From the NCBI GenBank assembly GCA_016713035.1, contig JADJPW010000004.1, positions 124,001-188,000 of the forward strand: a DNA stretch of 64,000 nt. Reading direction: 5' to 3'. The position numbers and the translations under genes were made by a program. Below, piece after piece: positions 17,203 to 26,094 of this stretch. Source of the DNA: Verrucomicrobiaceae bacterium. Lineage in GTDB: Bacteria > Verrucomicrobiota > Verrucomicrobiia > Verrucomicrobiales > Verrucomicrobiaceae. How positions within the stretch are numbered: the first letter of the stretch is position 1; every line of letters begins with the position of its first letter. Under the pieces are notes generated by a model, which was given only the letters and a program-made list of their open reading frames with translations, was not told the DNA's origin and did no database searches.

Positions 17203-19248
17203 GGTGCGCTGCCAGATTTCCTGCTTTTCGGGGCCGCCGGTCTGGCGTCCGCCGAAACTGCTGCGCTCCATGCTGGCGAGCGTCTGGCGCACGTTTTCTG
17301 GTGTGGCTCGCTGCACGGCGCTGCGGACCCAGCTTTCAACGCTCACGCGCCATTCGCGCATGTCGGCCTCGACGGCACCTTTGGCGGCGGTGCGGAGGCG
17401 GGCAGTCTTTTCTGCTGGTAGGGTGAGGGTGCGGCGGGCGTCTTCGACACGGGCGAGCATGAGATCGAGCCTGCGCTGACGCTCTGCGTTGCTGTATTTG
17501 TAGAGGTGACGGGATGTCTCGACCTCGACATCGAGGGGCTCGGCTTCAGGGGAGGCCGCTGGGTCTTCATCTGAGATGGTGGGGACTTGGCCGCTGTTGC
17601 TGCTGTTGTTGTTTGCGTCTGGTGGATTGGCTCGCAGCTTTTCCCAGCGTGTGCGCTGCCATTCATCCAGGAGGGTGGTGAGTGTCTTTGTATCGACTTT
17701 GGCGGCGGCTTGGAAGAGCTGGGTGGTGGAGTAGCTCCAGTATTGCTCGCTTTCCTCTCGCAGGATGTCCTGCATGTGAGGGAGGATGAGTTTTTCCAAG
17801 CTGCTGCGCTGGGTGGCATCCAGGGCCATGTAGCGATCCATCTCAATGAGTGTGATGCGGGCGAGGGCGACTCCCATGCGTGCTTTGCGGTTGGTGGCTT
17901 CGTCTTTGACTCGCTGCTGTTCCTCTGCGGTGACGATGTTTTTGAGCCCCTCCAGCCAGACGGGCTGCTTCTGAGGCTGGTCGTCGGTGACGACGCCTAG
18001 ATAGGTGTTCTGGCGGCGGATGCGGCGCTGGATGGCAGACCATTTGCTCATGTTGCGGCGCCAGTTTTTCCATGCTGCGTCGATGCTGGCATCGACGGCT
18101 TTTTTCGCTAGTGCCTGGAGCTGCGTGCGGCGAGCGGTATCCATGTCGAGTGCGGTGGCGAGCCCGTCCACCTCGCGGTCCATGAGCTCCTCCATCTGGG
18201 TGCGTGTCTGCTGCTCGCTAGGCTTTAGAGAGTCGATGATCTGCTCTTCATCCTTAGCTTTCTGCTTCTCCAGGGCTGCGGCCCATTTCGTGACCCTGTC
18301 TGCGCCGATGAGTGCTGCGGCGATCTGCTTCCACTTATTCTCCAAGTCGATGCCTGTGGGCCGCACAAAGCGGGTGCCGAAGCTGTTATTCCGCCCCATG
18401 GTCACGAGGCGCTGCTCCTCGGGCAAGGAGCGCATCAGATCTGCCCCCGCGATGATTTCAGCGGCGACATGAGCATCGACGAGCTGCCGTGCGGCCTCAA
18501 ACAGGGCATCGGTCTGCTTCGCATCGAGTTGAAGCTCCTTTTTCATGTCCTCGACACAGGCGCGGAGTTCCTCGTCCATGCTGCCACGGTTATTGGTGCC
18601 CCAGGTCTCGAGGAAGGTGTGGAGCTCTTTTTCGAGAGCTACACGCTTTGCCTCACGGGCAGCTAGGGCTAGCTCGCCACGCTCGGGGCCGAGGCGTGCC
18701 TTCACAGCCTCCTGCCACATCGGGAGCAGGTCTGGCAGCGTCCAGCCTGCGATGGTGAGGCGCTTTTCTGCCTGGTCCATGCGCCACTGCTGCACACGCC
18801 GTGCCTGGGCGGCATCCGCCTCCTCACGCACGAGGTAAAAACGCAGCGATTCGATGTAGCGGGGCTTCCAGGCGGTGAGAGCTGCCTCGATGGGCTTTTT
18901 CGCATCTTCGAGCAGGGCAGTCTTTTCTGCTTCGGTGATGTCGGCGGCCTTTTTCATGACCTCGATGGCCCACTGCATCTGCTTCATCAATTGATCGCGC
19001 TTTCCAGGTATGCCGTCATCGGCCAGCTTCGCCAGAGCCAGCTCAGACTGCGGTCCGAGTGGCTTCATCGACTCCATACGTGTATTGAAGGGCGGCAGGG
19101 TCTCCGCGCTTAGGGCGGTGGCGGGGTGCAGCATCCATACCGAAGCCAATGCGCTGAAAATGAAAGTGCCACGCAAGAAAGTCGCGATCGTGGGCCACAG
19201 GTTCGAGAATACACAAAGCATGATGCCTACAAGTCTGCGCCATCGCAC
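16780..19248 (-). CDS. Secreted all-helical protein with LTxxQ-like repeats (paralogue B), uncharacterised
   Basis: 822 aa from a GTG at 19248 (GGAAG six bases upstream); an ATG at 19221 would also keep the signal peptide (TFIFSALASVWMLHPATALS). The body is helical with repeated motifs of the form L-D/S/T-x-x-Q/E: DITEAEKTALLEDAKK, QLDAKQTDALFEAARQL, ALDATQRSSLEKLILPH, TLPAEKTARLRTAAKGA, RLSATQHEKVTQL and ILTERQWKAVE. Domain order and many positions match paralogue A at 10716-13103, for example GWTLPDLLPMWQEAV against GWTLPEWLPEWQKAL. Probably periplasmic; function unknown. It was presumably upstream of paralogue A before the uvrA-like island arrived. Confidence 0.8.
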   Translation of the reverse strand: MRWRRLVGIMLCVFSNLWPTIATFLRGTFIFSALASVWMLHPATALSAETLPPFNTRMESMKPLGPQSELALAKLADDGIPGKRDQLMKQMQWAIEVMKKAADITEAEKTALLEDAKKPIEAALTAWKPRYIESLRFYLVREEADAAQARRVQQWRMDQAEKRLTIAGWTLPDLLPMWQEAVKARLGPERGELALAAREAKRVALEKELHTFLETWGTNNRGSMDEELRACVEDMKKELQLDAKQTDALFEAARQLVDAHVAAEIIAGADLMRSLPEEQRLVTMGRNNSFGTRFVRPTGIDLENKWKQIAAALIGADRVTKWAAALEKQKAKDEEQIIDSLKPSEQQTRTQMEELMDREVDGLATALDMDTARRTQLQALAKKAVDASIDAAWKNWRRNMSKWSAIQRRIRRQNTYLGVVTDDQPQKQPVWLEGLKNIVTAEEQQRVKDEATNRKARMGVALARITLIEMDRYMALDATQRSSLEKLILPHMQDILREESEQYWSYSTTQLFQAAAKVDTKTLTTLLDEWQRTRWEKLRANPPDANNNSSNSGQVPTISDEDPAASPEAEPLDVEVETSRHLYKYSNAERQRRLDLMLARVEDARRTLTLPAEKTARLRTAAKGAVEADMREWRVSVESWVRSAVQRATPENVRQTLASMERSSFGGRQTGGPEKQEIWQRTLSSLLSESERTHWTRVQTEREAARLTALASMTTQELDRRRRLSATQHEKVTQLVTAVLKDYLPDIERYMSHSWYLQYYYSLLPLAGVKDADLKAILTERQWKAVEDRDLPDAEQYWEGIENYHKQRLERGDSDPDDPFAR

Positions 19249-19298
19249 CAGAGACTTCCAGCCCTGATCACGCCGTCACACGAGATTTTCCCCACGCA

Positions 19299-20207
19299 TC
19301 ACCCGACCAGCCACAGCAGCGGCAGCGGCACGATCACCGCCAGATCTGCCAGCACGCGATAAGCCGCCGGAGAAAGCGCCGCACGATAGCGATGCAGCAC
19401 CGCCAGCAGCGCCAGGCCACACAGCGCCGTCGTGATCGTGGCGGCGAGTCCAGCTGGGCACCGCTCCAGATGAATGAGCACCAGCAGCGCTGCGAGAATG
19501 ATGACATGGCAGCCCAGCAGCGCCGGATGCAGCACCCTCCAGCGCCGGGTGCCGGCCTGCGTCATCTCTTCATTTTTCGCCGCGATGCCAGTCAGGTTCG
19601 TGATGAATAGAAAGGCGATTACCACGCACTCCAGCAGAGGCTCCGCCACGGTCTCCGGCATGCCAAAGAAGCGAATACTGCTCGTGCACCCCAGCGCAAA
19701 GATGAGCCCCGCCGCATGCGGCTTCGGAACCAGCGGTGGAGCGATCCGCACGATAAAGATAAGGAAATAAAACAACGTCACCACCGCGATACTAACCGCC
19801 TGCCACATCACATCCTCTGGCACCCGCCAGAAAGCCAACCATACCAAACCCGCCACACATAAAGGCAGCACCATCACCGTGATCTCACTGCGAAAACGCT
19901 GATAAAAAGCATGCCGCACATCAAAGGCCGCCTTCGAAGTATCCATCGTCCGATCCACCAAGTACACCGTCCAAACCGCCAGAGCCAGGCCCTGGTAGAG
20001 TGATGGCATCAGCGCCAGCCCATGCTGCCGCGCCAGACTCATCTGCCACAGCACCGCCACCAGCGGAGCCTCCAGACTCAGCACATGCAGCCAAAACCAC
20101 CATGGCACCGCCTGGCCCAGAGGAGCCGTAGCGGGAACAGAGGTGGAAGCTGGAGAGGCGGGGTTCAAAGCCCGAAATAAACAGTCATTTCCCGCAGTGA
20201 GCGACAT
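19299..20207 (-). CDS. Polytopic membrane protein, possibly UbiA-like
   Basis: About 302 aa from the ATG at 20207; upstream in-frame ATGs at 20228 and 20282 are possible. Eight or so hydrophobic helices are visible, for example WWFWLHVLSLEAPLVAVLW, ITVMVLPLCVAGLVWLAFW and VSIAVVTLFYFLIFIVRI. A loop VWTVYLVDRTMDTSKA resembles the acidic prenyl-diphosphate loop of UbiA-family prenyltransferases, but the second acidic motif is not clear, so this assignment is tentative. It is divergent from the CxxCH gene (146 bp between starts) and convergent with nothing; no metabolic context is apparent. Confidence 0.6.
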   Translation of the reverse strand: MSLTAGNDCLFRALNPASPASTSVPATAPLGQAVPWWFWLHVLSLEAPLVAVLWQMSLARQHGLALMPSLYQGLALAVWTVYLVDRTMDTSKAAFDVRHAFYQRFRSEITVMVLPLCVAGLVWLAFWRVPEDVMWQAVSIAVVTLFYFLIFIVRIAPPLVPKPHAAGLIFALGCTSSIRFFGMPETVAEPLLECVVIAFLFITNLTGIAAKNEEMTQAGTRRWRVLHPALLGCHVIILAALLVLIHLERCPAGLAATITTALCGLALLAVLHRYRAALSPAAYRVLADLAVIVPLPLLWLVG

Positions 20208-20353
20208 ATAGTTGGCCGCCACCCTCATTTCGCACCCATTTTTCGCCCGCCCCCTGCTCAAGACACGCTCGTTAAAACGCACAAGTCACACACAAAGCCT
20301 GCGACTCCAGCCCCGTATGTAGTTACCGCATTCTCAGCCCACCCCGCCCTCCT

Positions 20354-21652
20354 ATGAGTGCATTTTCGCGACTCAGCATCCTCCTTTTCCCAGCCACGCT
20401 GGCACTGACAAGTGCCGTCGGCGCAGAGGATGTCTTCGAAAACGCCCCCATCAACTACTCCGCCACCCAGCCCCGCGACGCCGCCCAGCACCTGGAAAAA
20501 GCCATGCTCGCGGGCCGCGTCAAAATCGACCGCAAAGACGCCTGGAGCATCCTGCGCGGCCTCATGCACCAATTCAAAATCCCGGCGGAGTCCCAGGTCA
20601 TGGTTTTCTCCAAAACCAGCAAACAAAACGACCGCATCAGCCCGCGCACCCCACGCGTCGTTTATTTCGGCGACAACGCCTACATCGGCTACTGCCTCGG
20701 CGGCTCCATCGAGGTCTCCACTGTCGATCCCGTACTTGGCCCCATCTTTTACCTGCTCGATCCCTACTTGCCGCAGGACAAGCCGCTCCACTTTGAGCGA
20801 GATCAGAGCTGCCTGAGCTGCCATGGCGGCCCCTTTACCCCCGAGGTGCCCGGCGTCCTCGTACGCTCCGTCTTCCCCGACTCCGAAGGCCATCCCATCA
20901 TGAGCCAGGGCAGCACCGTCGTGGACACCACGACACCCTTTTCAGATCGCTGGGGCGGCTGGTACGTCACCGGGTGCCACGGCGACTCACTCCACCGCGG
21001 CAACGTCATCGCCTTTGAAAACCCAGATCAGAGCTGCGACATGGACTTCAAAGCCGGAGCAAATGCCACCTCCCTGGCCAAATACTTCGACACCAGCCCC
21101 TACCCACGCAAAACCAGCGACATCGTCGCCCTCATGGTCCTGGAGCACCAGACCTCTGTACAAAACGTGCTCACCAAAGCAGCACACACCGCCCTGCGTG
21201 CCATGCACATGCAAACCAGCCTCCAACGCGAGATGGGTGAAACCGTGCAAAACGAACCCATAGGCACCGCCCGCCGCCTCATCGACCACTGCACCGAAGA
21301 CGTCATCGACGCCCTACTTTTTAAAGATGAAGCCGCCCTGCCGGATGGAGGCCTCGAAGGCGATCCCGCCTTCCAAGCCGCCTTCAGCAAAAACGCCCCG
21401 CAATCCAAAGACGGCCGCAGCTTGAAGGACTTCCAACTCCTCAGCCGCCTCTTCAAATATCGCTGCAGCTACATGGTCCACAGCCTCACCTTTGAGCATC
21501 TCCCTCCCGCCCTCAAAAACACCGTCCTACAACGCCTGCGCACCATCCTCACCGGCACCGACCCCGAAAGCCGCTACACCTACCTCGGCACCTCAGAACG
21601 CGAGCACATCCTGCACATCCTGCAAGACACCCTCAAAGGTTTCGCCCCGTAA
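20354..21652 (+). CDS. Secreted single CxxCH haem-motif protein, uncharacterised
   Basis: 432 aa with a signal peptide (LSILLFPATLALTSAVGA). One haem c attachment motif, CLSCHGG, occurs at about residues 153-159, in a segment that continues PFTPEVPGVLVRSVFPDSEG. A second Cys-His pair (TGCHGD) lies near residue 208 without the CxxCH spacing. The remaining ~270 residues are unfamiliar. The motif and export signal point to a periplasmic c-type cytochrome, perhaps with catalytic activity, as in other Verrucomicrobial proteins carrying this motif; no partner gene lies nearby. Confidence 0.65.
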   Translation: MSAFSRLSILLFPATLALTSAVGAEDVFENAPINYSATQPRDAAQHLEKAMLAGRVKIDRKDAWSILRGLMHQFKIPAESQVMVFSKTSKQNDRISPRTPRVVYFGDNAYIGYCLGGSIEVSTVDPVLGPIFYLLDPYLPQDKPLHFERDQSCLSCHGGPFTPEVPGVLVRSVFPDSEGHPIMSQGSTVVDTTTPFSDRWGGWYVTGCHGDSLHRGNVIAFENPDQSCDMDFKAGANATSLAKYFDTSPYPRKTSDIVALMVLEHQTSVQNVLTKAAHTALRAMHMQTSLQREMGETVQNEPIGTARRLIDHCTEDVIDALLFKDEAALPDGGLEGDPAFQAAFSKNAPQSKDGRSLKDFQLLSRLFKYRCSYMVHSLTFEHLPPALKNTVLQRLRTILTGTDPESRYTYLGTSEREHILHILQDTLKGFAP

Positions 21653-21807
21653 AGGAGCAAAGAAAAGCACGAGAAACAGATTCGAGAGATTCGAGGGAAC
21701 TCGCCGCTACTCCGCCCTCTCGCGCCCTTGGCCACGCAATATTTTAATAGTCTGTCCCTTTATCAATATGTTATTGCACGACCTCTCTTTCTCGCCACGC
21801 TCCGCCC

Positions 21808-22857
21808 ATGCGTCAGCCTCGGCTCAAGGCACCCAAGCACCACCCCACTGCTTTTTACCACTGCGTCTCACGCATCGTGAACCGTGACTTCGTCCTCCTG
21901 GAGCAGGAGCGGGAGCACTTCGTGCGCCTCATGCGCATGTATGAATCCCTCTGCCAGGTCCGCGTGATCACTTTTTGTGTCCTCTCCAACCATTTCCATG
22001 TCCTCGTCGAGGTGCCGCGCAGACCGGATGTGCTGCCAGATGAGTCTGTGGTGCTGGAAATCATTCGCCAGGCCTTCGGCAAGTCCGTCGCCGGGATCGT
22101 GGAGGCCGAATTGCAGCACTTGCGCCAGATCGGAGCAACAGCGCAGGCCGAGCAGATCCTCAATGGCTGGCGGGCTCGCATGTGGGACATCAGCGCCTTC
22201 ATGAAGTCACTCAAGCAACGCTTCAGCCAGTGGTTTAATAAGCGCCACAAGCGCCGCGGCACCCTCTGGGAGGAGCGCTACCGTAGCACCCTGGTGGAAG
22301 GTGGCACCGCTCTGGCCATGACCGCCGCGTATGTCGATCTCAATCCCGTGCGGGCAAAGCTGGTCACCGACCCGAAAGACTACCGCTGGTGCGGCTATGC
22401 CCAAGCCGTCGCGGGGGTGAAAAAAGCCCGCCAAGGCATCGAAAAGGCCGCGCAGGCACAATCGAGCAACCCCAGACCCGACGGCGGGAGTGCGGAGTAT
22501 TACCGCACCCTGCTCTTCACCTGGGGCACAGCGAGTAGAGCGAGAGCGGATGGCCGCAGCCGGGGCCGAATCCGCGAAGAGGATTACCAGAGCGTGCTCC
22601 AAGCAGGCGGAAAACTCCCCGTAGCCGAAGCGCTGCGCTGCCGGGTGAGATACTTCACCGATGGAGCCGTGATAGGGGGCAAAGACTTCGTCAATGCCAT
22701 CTTCCGGGCGCGGAGATCACGCTTTGGAGCAAAGAGGAAGGAGGGAGCCCGGAGGCTACGTGGAGTGCAGCAGGATGACCCCGCCGTGGAACTGCATGTA
22801 CTGCGTGATTTGCAGGTGGACGTGATTCGGCCTGCCCAGGGCCCTCCCCCACCCTAG
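21808..22857 (+). CDS. REP-associated (IS200-like, Y1 family) transposase
   Basis: 349 aa. The N-terminal half fits the Y1_Tnp fold: FYHCVSRIVNRDFVLLEQER, the metal-binding HUH motif in VLSNHFHVLVEVP, and RGTLWEERYRSTLVE followed by AAYVDLNPVRAKLV, typical of RAYT proteins. In the helix that usually holds the nucleophilic Tyr I read FSQWFNKRHKRR, so the active Tyr is not obvious and activity is uncertain. The ~140-residue C-terminal extension is common in this lineage. Related enzymes move REP/BIME hairpins; long inverted repeats near 41.6, 44.0 and 45.7 kb are possible substrates. Confidence 0.85.
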   Translation: MRQPRLKAPKHHPTAFYHCVSRIVNRDFVLLEQEREHFVRLMRMYESLCQVRVITFCVLSNHFHVLVEVPRRPDVLPDESVVLEIIRQAFGKSVAGIVEAELQHLRQIGATAQAEQILNGWRARMWDISAFMKSLKQRFSQWFNKRHKRRGTLWEERYRSTLVEGGTALAMTAAYVDLNPVRAKLVTDPKDYRWCGYAQAVAGVKKARQGIEKAAQAQSSNPRPDGGSAEYYRTLLFTWGTASRARADGRSRGRIREEDYQSVLQAGGKLPVAEALRCRVRYFTDGAVIGGKDFVNAIFRARRSRFGAKRKEGARRLRGVQQDDPAVELHVLRDLQVDVIRPAQGPPPP

Positions 22858-22932
22858 CTAAACAAAATGCGCGACAAGAGGCTGGTTGCGCCCATAATCG
22901 CGCCCCCACGCTTCCCCCTTTGCCACGTATTT

Positions 22933-24621
22933 ATGAGCGACAACGCCGACTCCACCCCTACCGAGCCACCGAGTGATCTCCTTGATCTTTCTAGTCTCGT
23001 CATGATGCCTGCATGGGTCGCCGATTTTGGTAAGCCCGATAAAATCGTCGAGCGCTATGCTGGTCGCGAGGATCGCCCTGCACGCGGAGATCGTCGTGAT
23101 GGCGGCGGTGGTGGTGGATTTGCAGGTCGTGGTCGTCGCGAAGGCGGTGGCGCTGGCCCAGGCGGTGAGCGCCGTGGCCCACCTTCTGGTGAGCGCCGTT
23201 TCGGTAGTGGTGGTGGCCAGGGTGGTGCTGGTCCGCGTCGTGATGGGCCTGGAGGTCCGCAGCGTGGCGATCGCCGTGAAGGCGCAGGCTCTGGTGGCCC
23301 GCCGCGCCGGTTTGGAGACCGTGATCGTCGCCGTGACGGCCCCCCGCAGGGAGACCAGCGTCCGCAGCGTGAGTGGCAGCCCATCCCGCAGGATGTCACA
23401 CTCACGATTTATCCAGAGGATGCCACGCTCGATACGCTCGCCCAGCATGTGCGCAATACGGGCCACGCCTTCAGCATGTATGATGCCGCACGCATCGTGC
23501 TAGCAGGTGGCGAGCGCTACCATGTCCGCGTCCAGTGCGCGGAGAAGCGCCCCACGCCGCTCTTTAAATGTGAGCTCGATGGCGGGCTCTTCCTCAATCG
23601 TGACGAGGCCGTCGCACACATTCTCTCCAGCCCGATCTTTGACGAATACTACCGCGCCGAGGACGTCGAGCTAGAGGCACCCAAGGGTGATTTCAAATCG
23701 GTCGGCGTCTGTGGATTTACAGGTGAGGTGCTCGGCCCTCCTAGCCATCACAGCTATCAGACAGCGCTCATTCGCCGCCACCGCGAGCGTTTCGCGAACA
23801 TGTCGCTGGAGGACTACAAGCGCCGCATCAAGGTGGAGTCTGATCCTGCACTTGTCGAAAAGTGGAAGGAACAATGCACCAAAGGCCGCCGCTGGGTCTA
23901 TCTCAAAGGCGAAGTGGCTGAAGGAGCCGAGCCGCAGACCTTCGCCACGCGTGCCGATGTCGATGCACACTTCCGCCGCATCCACGCTGCAGATTCCGTC
24001 ACCGAGCTGCGTGACGTCAATATCCCGGGCAACATCGACAAGGCCAAGCTCACGCACGTTCTTTTCATTATGCTGCGCCAGAGTGTGGAGAATGCCCGCA
24101 AGCATCTCTTCGACATCTCCCAGAAGCTCTCCGCAGGTCTGGAGCGTCGTGGGCTGAAAATGTTCAAGCGCCGGGGTGGCAAGATGTTCATCAGCCGTGT
24201 CCGTCCGCGTGCCATCGACCCTGCCGTCATCTTTTCCGCTCCGCTGGCCAAGATCGTTGAGTTGCTAAAGCAAAACAACGGCATGCATATCCACGCCCTC
24301 GTGGAGGCCATCGCTCCATCACCGCCGCGTGATGAGGATGCTCCACCGCCTGCCGAAAATGAGCCACTGAAGCCCACCATGCAGCAGGTGGAGGTGCTCA
24401 AAGACATCCGCTGGCTCACCAGCGAAGGTTACGTCATCGAGTACAGTGACGCGATGCTCTTCCTCGGCGTCCAGGGTGATAATCCGCCCGTCGGAGCCAA
24501 AAAAGACGAAAAAGACGATGCAGCTCCAAAGGCCGAAAAACCTGCGAAAGCCGCCAAACAGCCGAAACCGCGCAAAGCACGCGTTCCGGTCATGGAAGTG
24601 CTCGAAGTCACTTTTGACTAA
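22933..24621 (+). CDS. RGG-box protein, putative RNA-binding, uncharacterised
   Basis: About 562 aa from the ATG at 22933 (MSDNADSTPTEPPSDLLDL); the in-frame start at 22867 is less likely. Residues ~45-150 are a low-complexity Gly/Arg segment (GGGGGGFAGRGRREGGG, ERRFGSGGGQGGAGPRRDG, RRFGDRDRRRDGPP), like eukaryotic RGG boxes that bind RNA. The following ~380 residues look folded (VTLTIYPEDATLDTLAQHV; VCGFTGEVLGPPSHHSYQ), and a Lys/Ala/Pro-rich stretch lies near the C-terminus. No family I can name. The absence of a signal peptide suggests the cytosol. An RNA-binding role is an inference from composition only. Confidence 0.7.
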   Translation: MSDNADSTPTEPPSDLLDLSSLVMMPAWVADFGKPDKIVERYAGREDRPARGDRRDGGGGGGFAGRGRREGGGAGPGGERRGPPSGERRFGSGGGQGGAGPRRDGPGGPQRGDRREGAGSGGPPRRFGDRDRRRDGPPQGDQRPQREWQPIPQDVTLTIYPEDATLDTLAQHVRNTGHAFSMYDAARIVLAGGERYHVRVQCAEKRPTPLFKCELDGGLFLNRDEAVAHILSSPIFDEYYRAEDVELEAPKGDFKSVGVCGFTGEVLGPPSHHSYQTALIRRHRERFANMSLEDYKRRIKVESDPALVEKWKEQCTKGRRWVYLKGEVAEGAEPQTFATRADVDAHFRRIHAADSVTELRDVNIPGNIDKAKLTHVLFIMLRQSVENARKHLFDISQKLSAGLERRGLKMFKRRGGKMFISRVRPRAIDPAVIFSAPLAKIVELLKQNNGMHIHALVEAIAPSPPRDEDAPPPAENEPLKPTMQQVEVLKDIRWLTSEGYVIEYSDAMLFLGVQGDNPPVGAKKDEKDDAAPKAEKPAKAAKQPKPRKARVPVMEVLEVTFD

Positions 24622-24713
24622 AAACGGCTGCGCAGGCACCAGAGTCGCCTCGGGTGACGTTTGAAGCATCAAAACAGCGTCTGGGGCTCCGTTTCCCAGT
24701 CCGAGATCATGCC

Positions 24714-25343
24714 ATGCGACGCATCCCTTTACTCTTCCTGACTCTAGGCCTGCTGCTACCCGTGCAGGCCACGACCACACGTGATCTCGCAGATCAGGCA
24801 CGGCGATATGCCCCGGCGGAGAGCCTTTTCGCAGGGAAACTCGTCCGTGCGGCTCTGGATCGCACGCATCAGAGTGTGCGCTACGACCCTGCGTATCTGA
24901 AACTGGCCTATCCAGGTGGTGATGTGCCTGCGGACACTGGAGTCTGCACCGATGAAGTCATCCGCAGCTACCGCGCAATCGGCTTTGATCTGCAAAAGCT
25001 CGTCCACGAGGACATGCGGCGGGATTTTCGTGCCTATCCACGCAACTGGGGTCTCACGCGGCCAGATTCAAACATCGACCACCGTCGCGTGCCGAATTTG
25101 CAGACCTTTTTCAAGCGCCGTGGCGCTGCGCTCCCCATCACGCAAAAGGCTGCGGATTATCTACCGGGCGATCTCATCACCTGCACCGTCGCGGGCAAGC
25201 TGCCACACATCGCGCTCGTCGTCCCGGCGCCAGATGGCGGTGAGCGGCCCTGGATCGTTCACAACATCGGCAGTGGACCGCAGATCGAAGACCGGCTCTT
25301 CGAGTTCCCGCTCACGGGGCATTATCGTTGGCATCCGAAGTGA
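24714..25343 (+). CDS. Secreted DUF1287 protein (NlpC/P60-like fold)
   Basis: About 209 aa. The ATG at 24714 opens on a signal peptide (MRRIPLLFLTLGLLLPVQA). DUF1287 hallmarks are visible: YLKLAYPGGDVPADTGVCTD with a candidate nucleophilic Cys, HRRVPNLQTFFKRRG, DYLPGDLITC, and LPHIALVV with a candidate catalytic His, followed by VHNIGSGPQIED. The family is predicted to be cysteine peptidases or amidases acting on the cell wall, though members are little studied. The pseudouridine synthase gene converges 10 bp downstream. Confidence 0.85.
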   Translation: MRRIPLLFLTLGLLLPVQATTTRDLADQARRYAPAESLFAGKLVRAALDRTHQSVRYDPAYLKLAYPGGDVPADTGVCTDEVIRSYRAIGFDLQKLVHEDMRRDFRAYPRNWGLTRPDSNIDHRRVPNLQTFFKRRGAALPITQKAADYLPGDLITCTVAGKLPHIALVVPAPDGGERPWIVHNIGSGPQIEDRLFEFPLTGHYRWHPK

Positions 25344-25353
25344 TGCGACTGCC

Positions 25354-26061
25354 TCAGTCCTCACTCAGGAGGCACTTCGCACGTTCTTCTGGCGTCATGG
25401 CACGCCATTCACCCGGTTTGAGCTCCTGTGGCAGCGTCAGGGCACCGACGCTGAGTCGATGCAGTGTGGCGACACGGCAGCCGACACGGTGAAACATGCG
25501 CTTTACCTGATGATAGCGTCCCTCATGCAGTGTCACACGGGCAGAGCACTCACCCGTGATCTCCAACTGCGCAGGCAGCGTGGTGATGTCCTCCGTATGG
25601 AAGTAAAAGCCGCGTGCAAAGGCCTCCACAGCATCCGCTGGCACCGGCTCATGCGTTTCGACGAGATACACCTTCGGCACTTTGTGCTCTGCGGTCATCA
25701 GTCGCTTTGACCAGCGGCCATCATTGGTCAGCAAGAGCAGGCCAGAGGTGGAGCGATCCAGCCGCCCGGCTAGGTGCAGCGTGTGCTTTTCCTCCATCTG
25801 CATCAAATCCAGCACGGTGGGGAGCTGTGCATCCTTTGTGGCACTGAGATAGCCCACGGGCTTGTGCATGATGAGGTAATGCCCGCACTCTGCGGCCTGC
25901 ACCACTTCCTCATCGAGCTCCACCTGGGTGAATCGATCCGCCTCCACATGGCCATCCGTCTCGATGACGCCTGCGACACGCACCCGCCGTGCCGCGATCA
26001 CTCGCAGCGCAGCTTTGCGCCCCATCCCTCGGTGTTTAGCGATCAAGCGGTCGAGCTTCAT
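25354..26061 (-). CDS. rsuA: 16S rRNA pseudouridine synthase, RsuA family
   Basis: 235 aa. An N-terminal S4-like RNA-binding part (KLDRLIAKHRGMGRKAALRV) is followed by the RsuA/RluB/E/F catalytic domain, with HYLIMHKPVGYLSATKD, the catalytic Asp in HLAGRLDRSTSGLLLLTND, and GRYHQVKRMFHRVGC. RsuA converts U516 of 16S rRNA to pseudouridine; the overall length and the motif GYLSATKD favour RsuA over the 23S enzymes, but a paralogue cannot be excluded. It stands 33 bp downstream of the TPR giant gene, which is on the same strand. Confidence 0.85.
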   Translation of the reverse strand: MKLDRLIAKHRGMGRKAALRVIAARRVRVAGVIETDGHVEADRFTQVELDEEVVQAAECGHYLIMHKPVGYLSATKDAQLPTVLDLMQMEEKHTLHLAGRLDRSTSGLLLLTNDGRWSKRLMTAEHKVPKVYLVETHEPVPADAVEAFARGFYFHTEDITTLPAQLEITGECSARVTLHEGRYHQVKRMFHRVGCRVATLHRLSVGALTLPQELKPGEWRAMTPEERAKCLLSED

Positions 26062-26094
26062 GTGGAAGATGGTGTCTGCATGTCTGTGCGTGGA

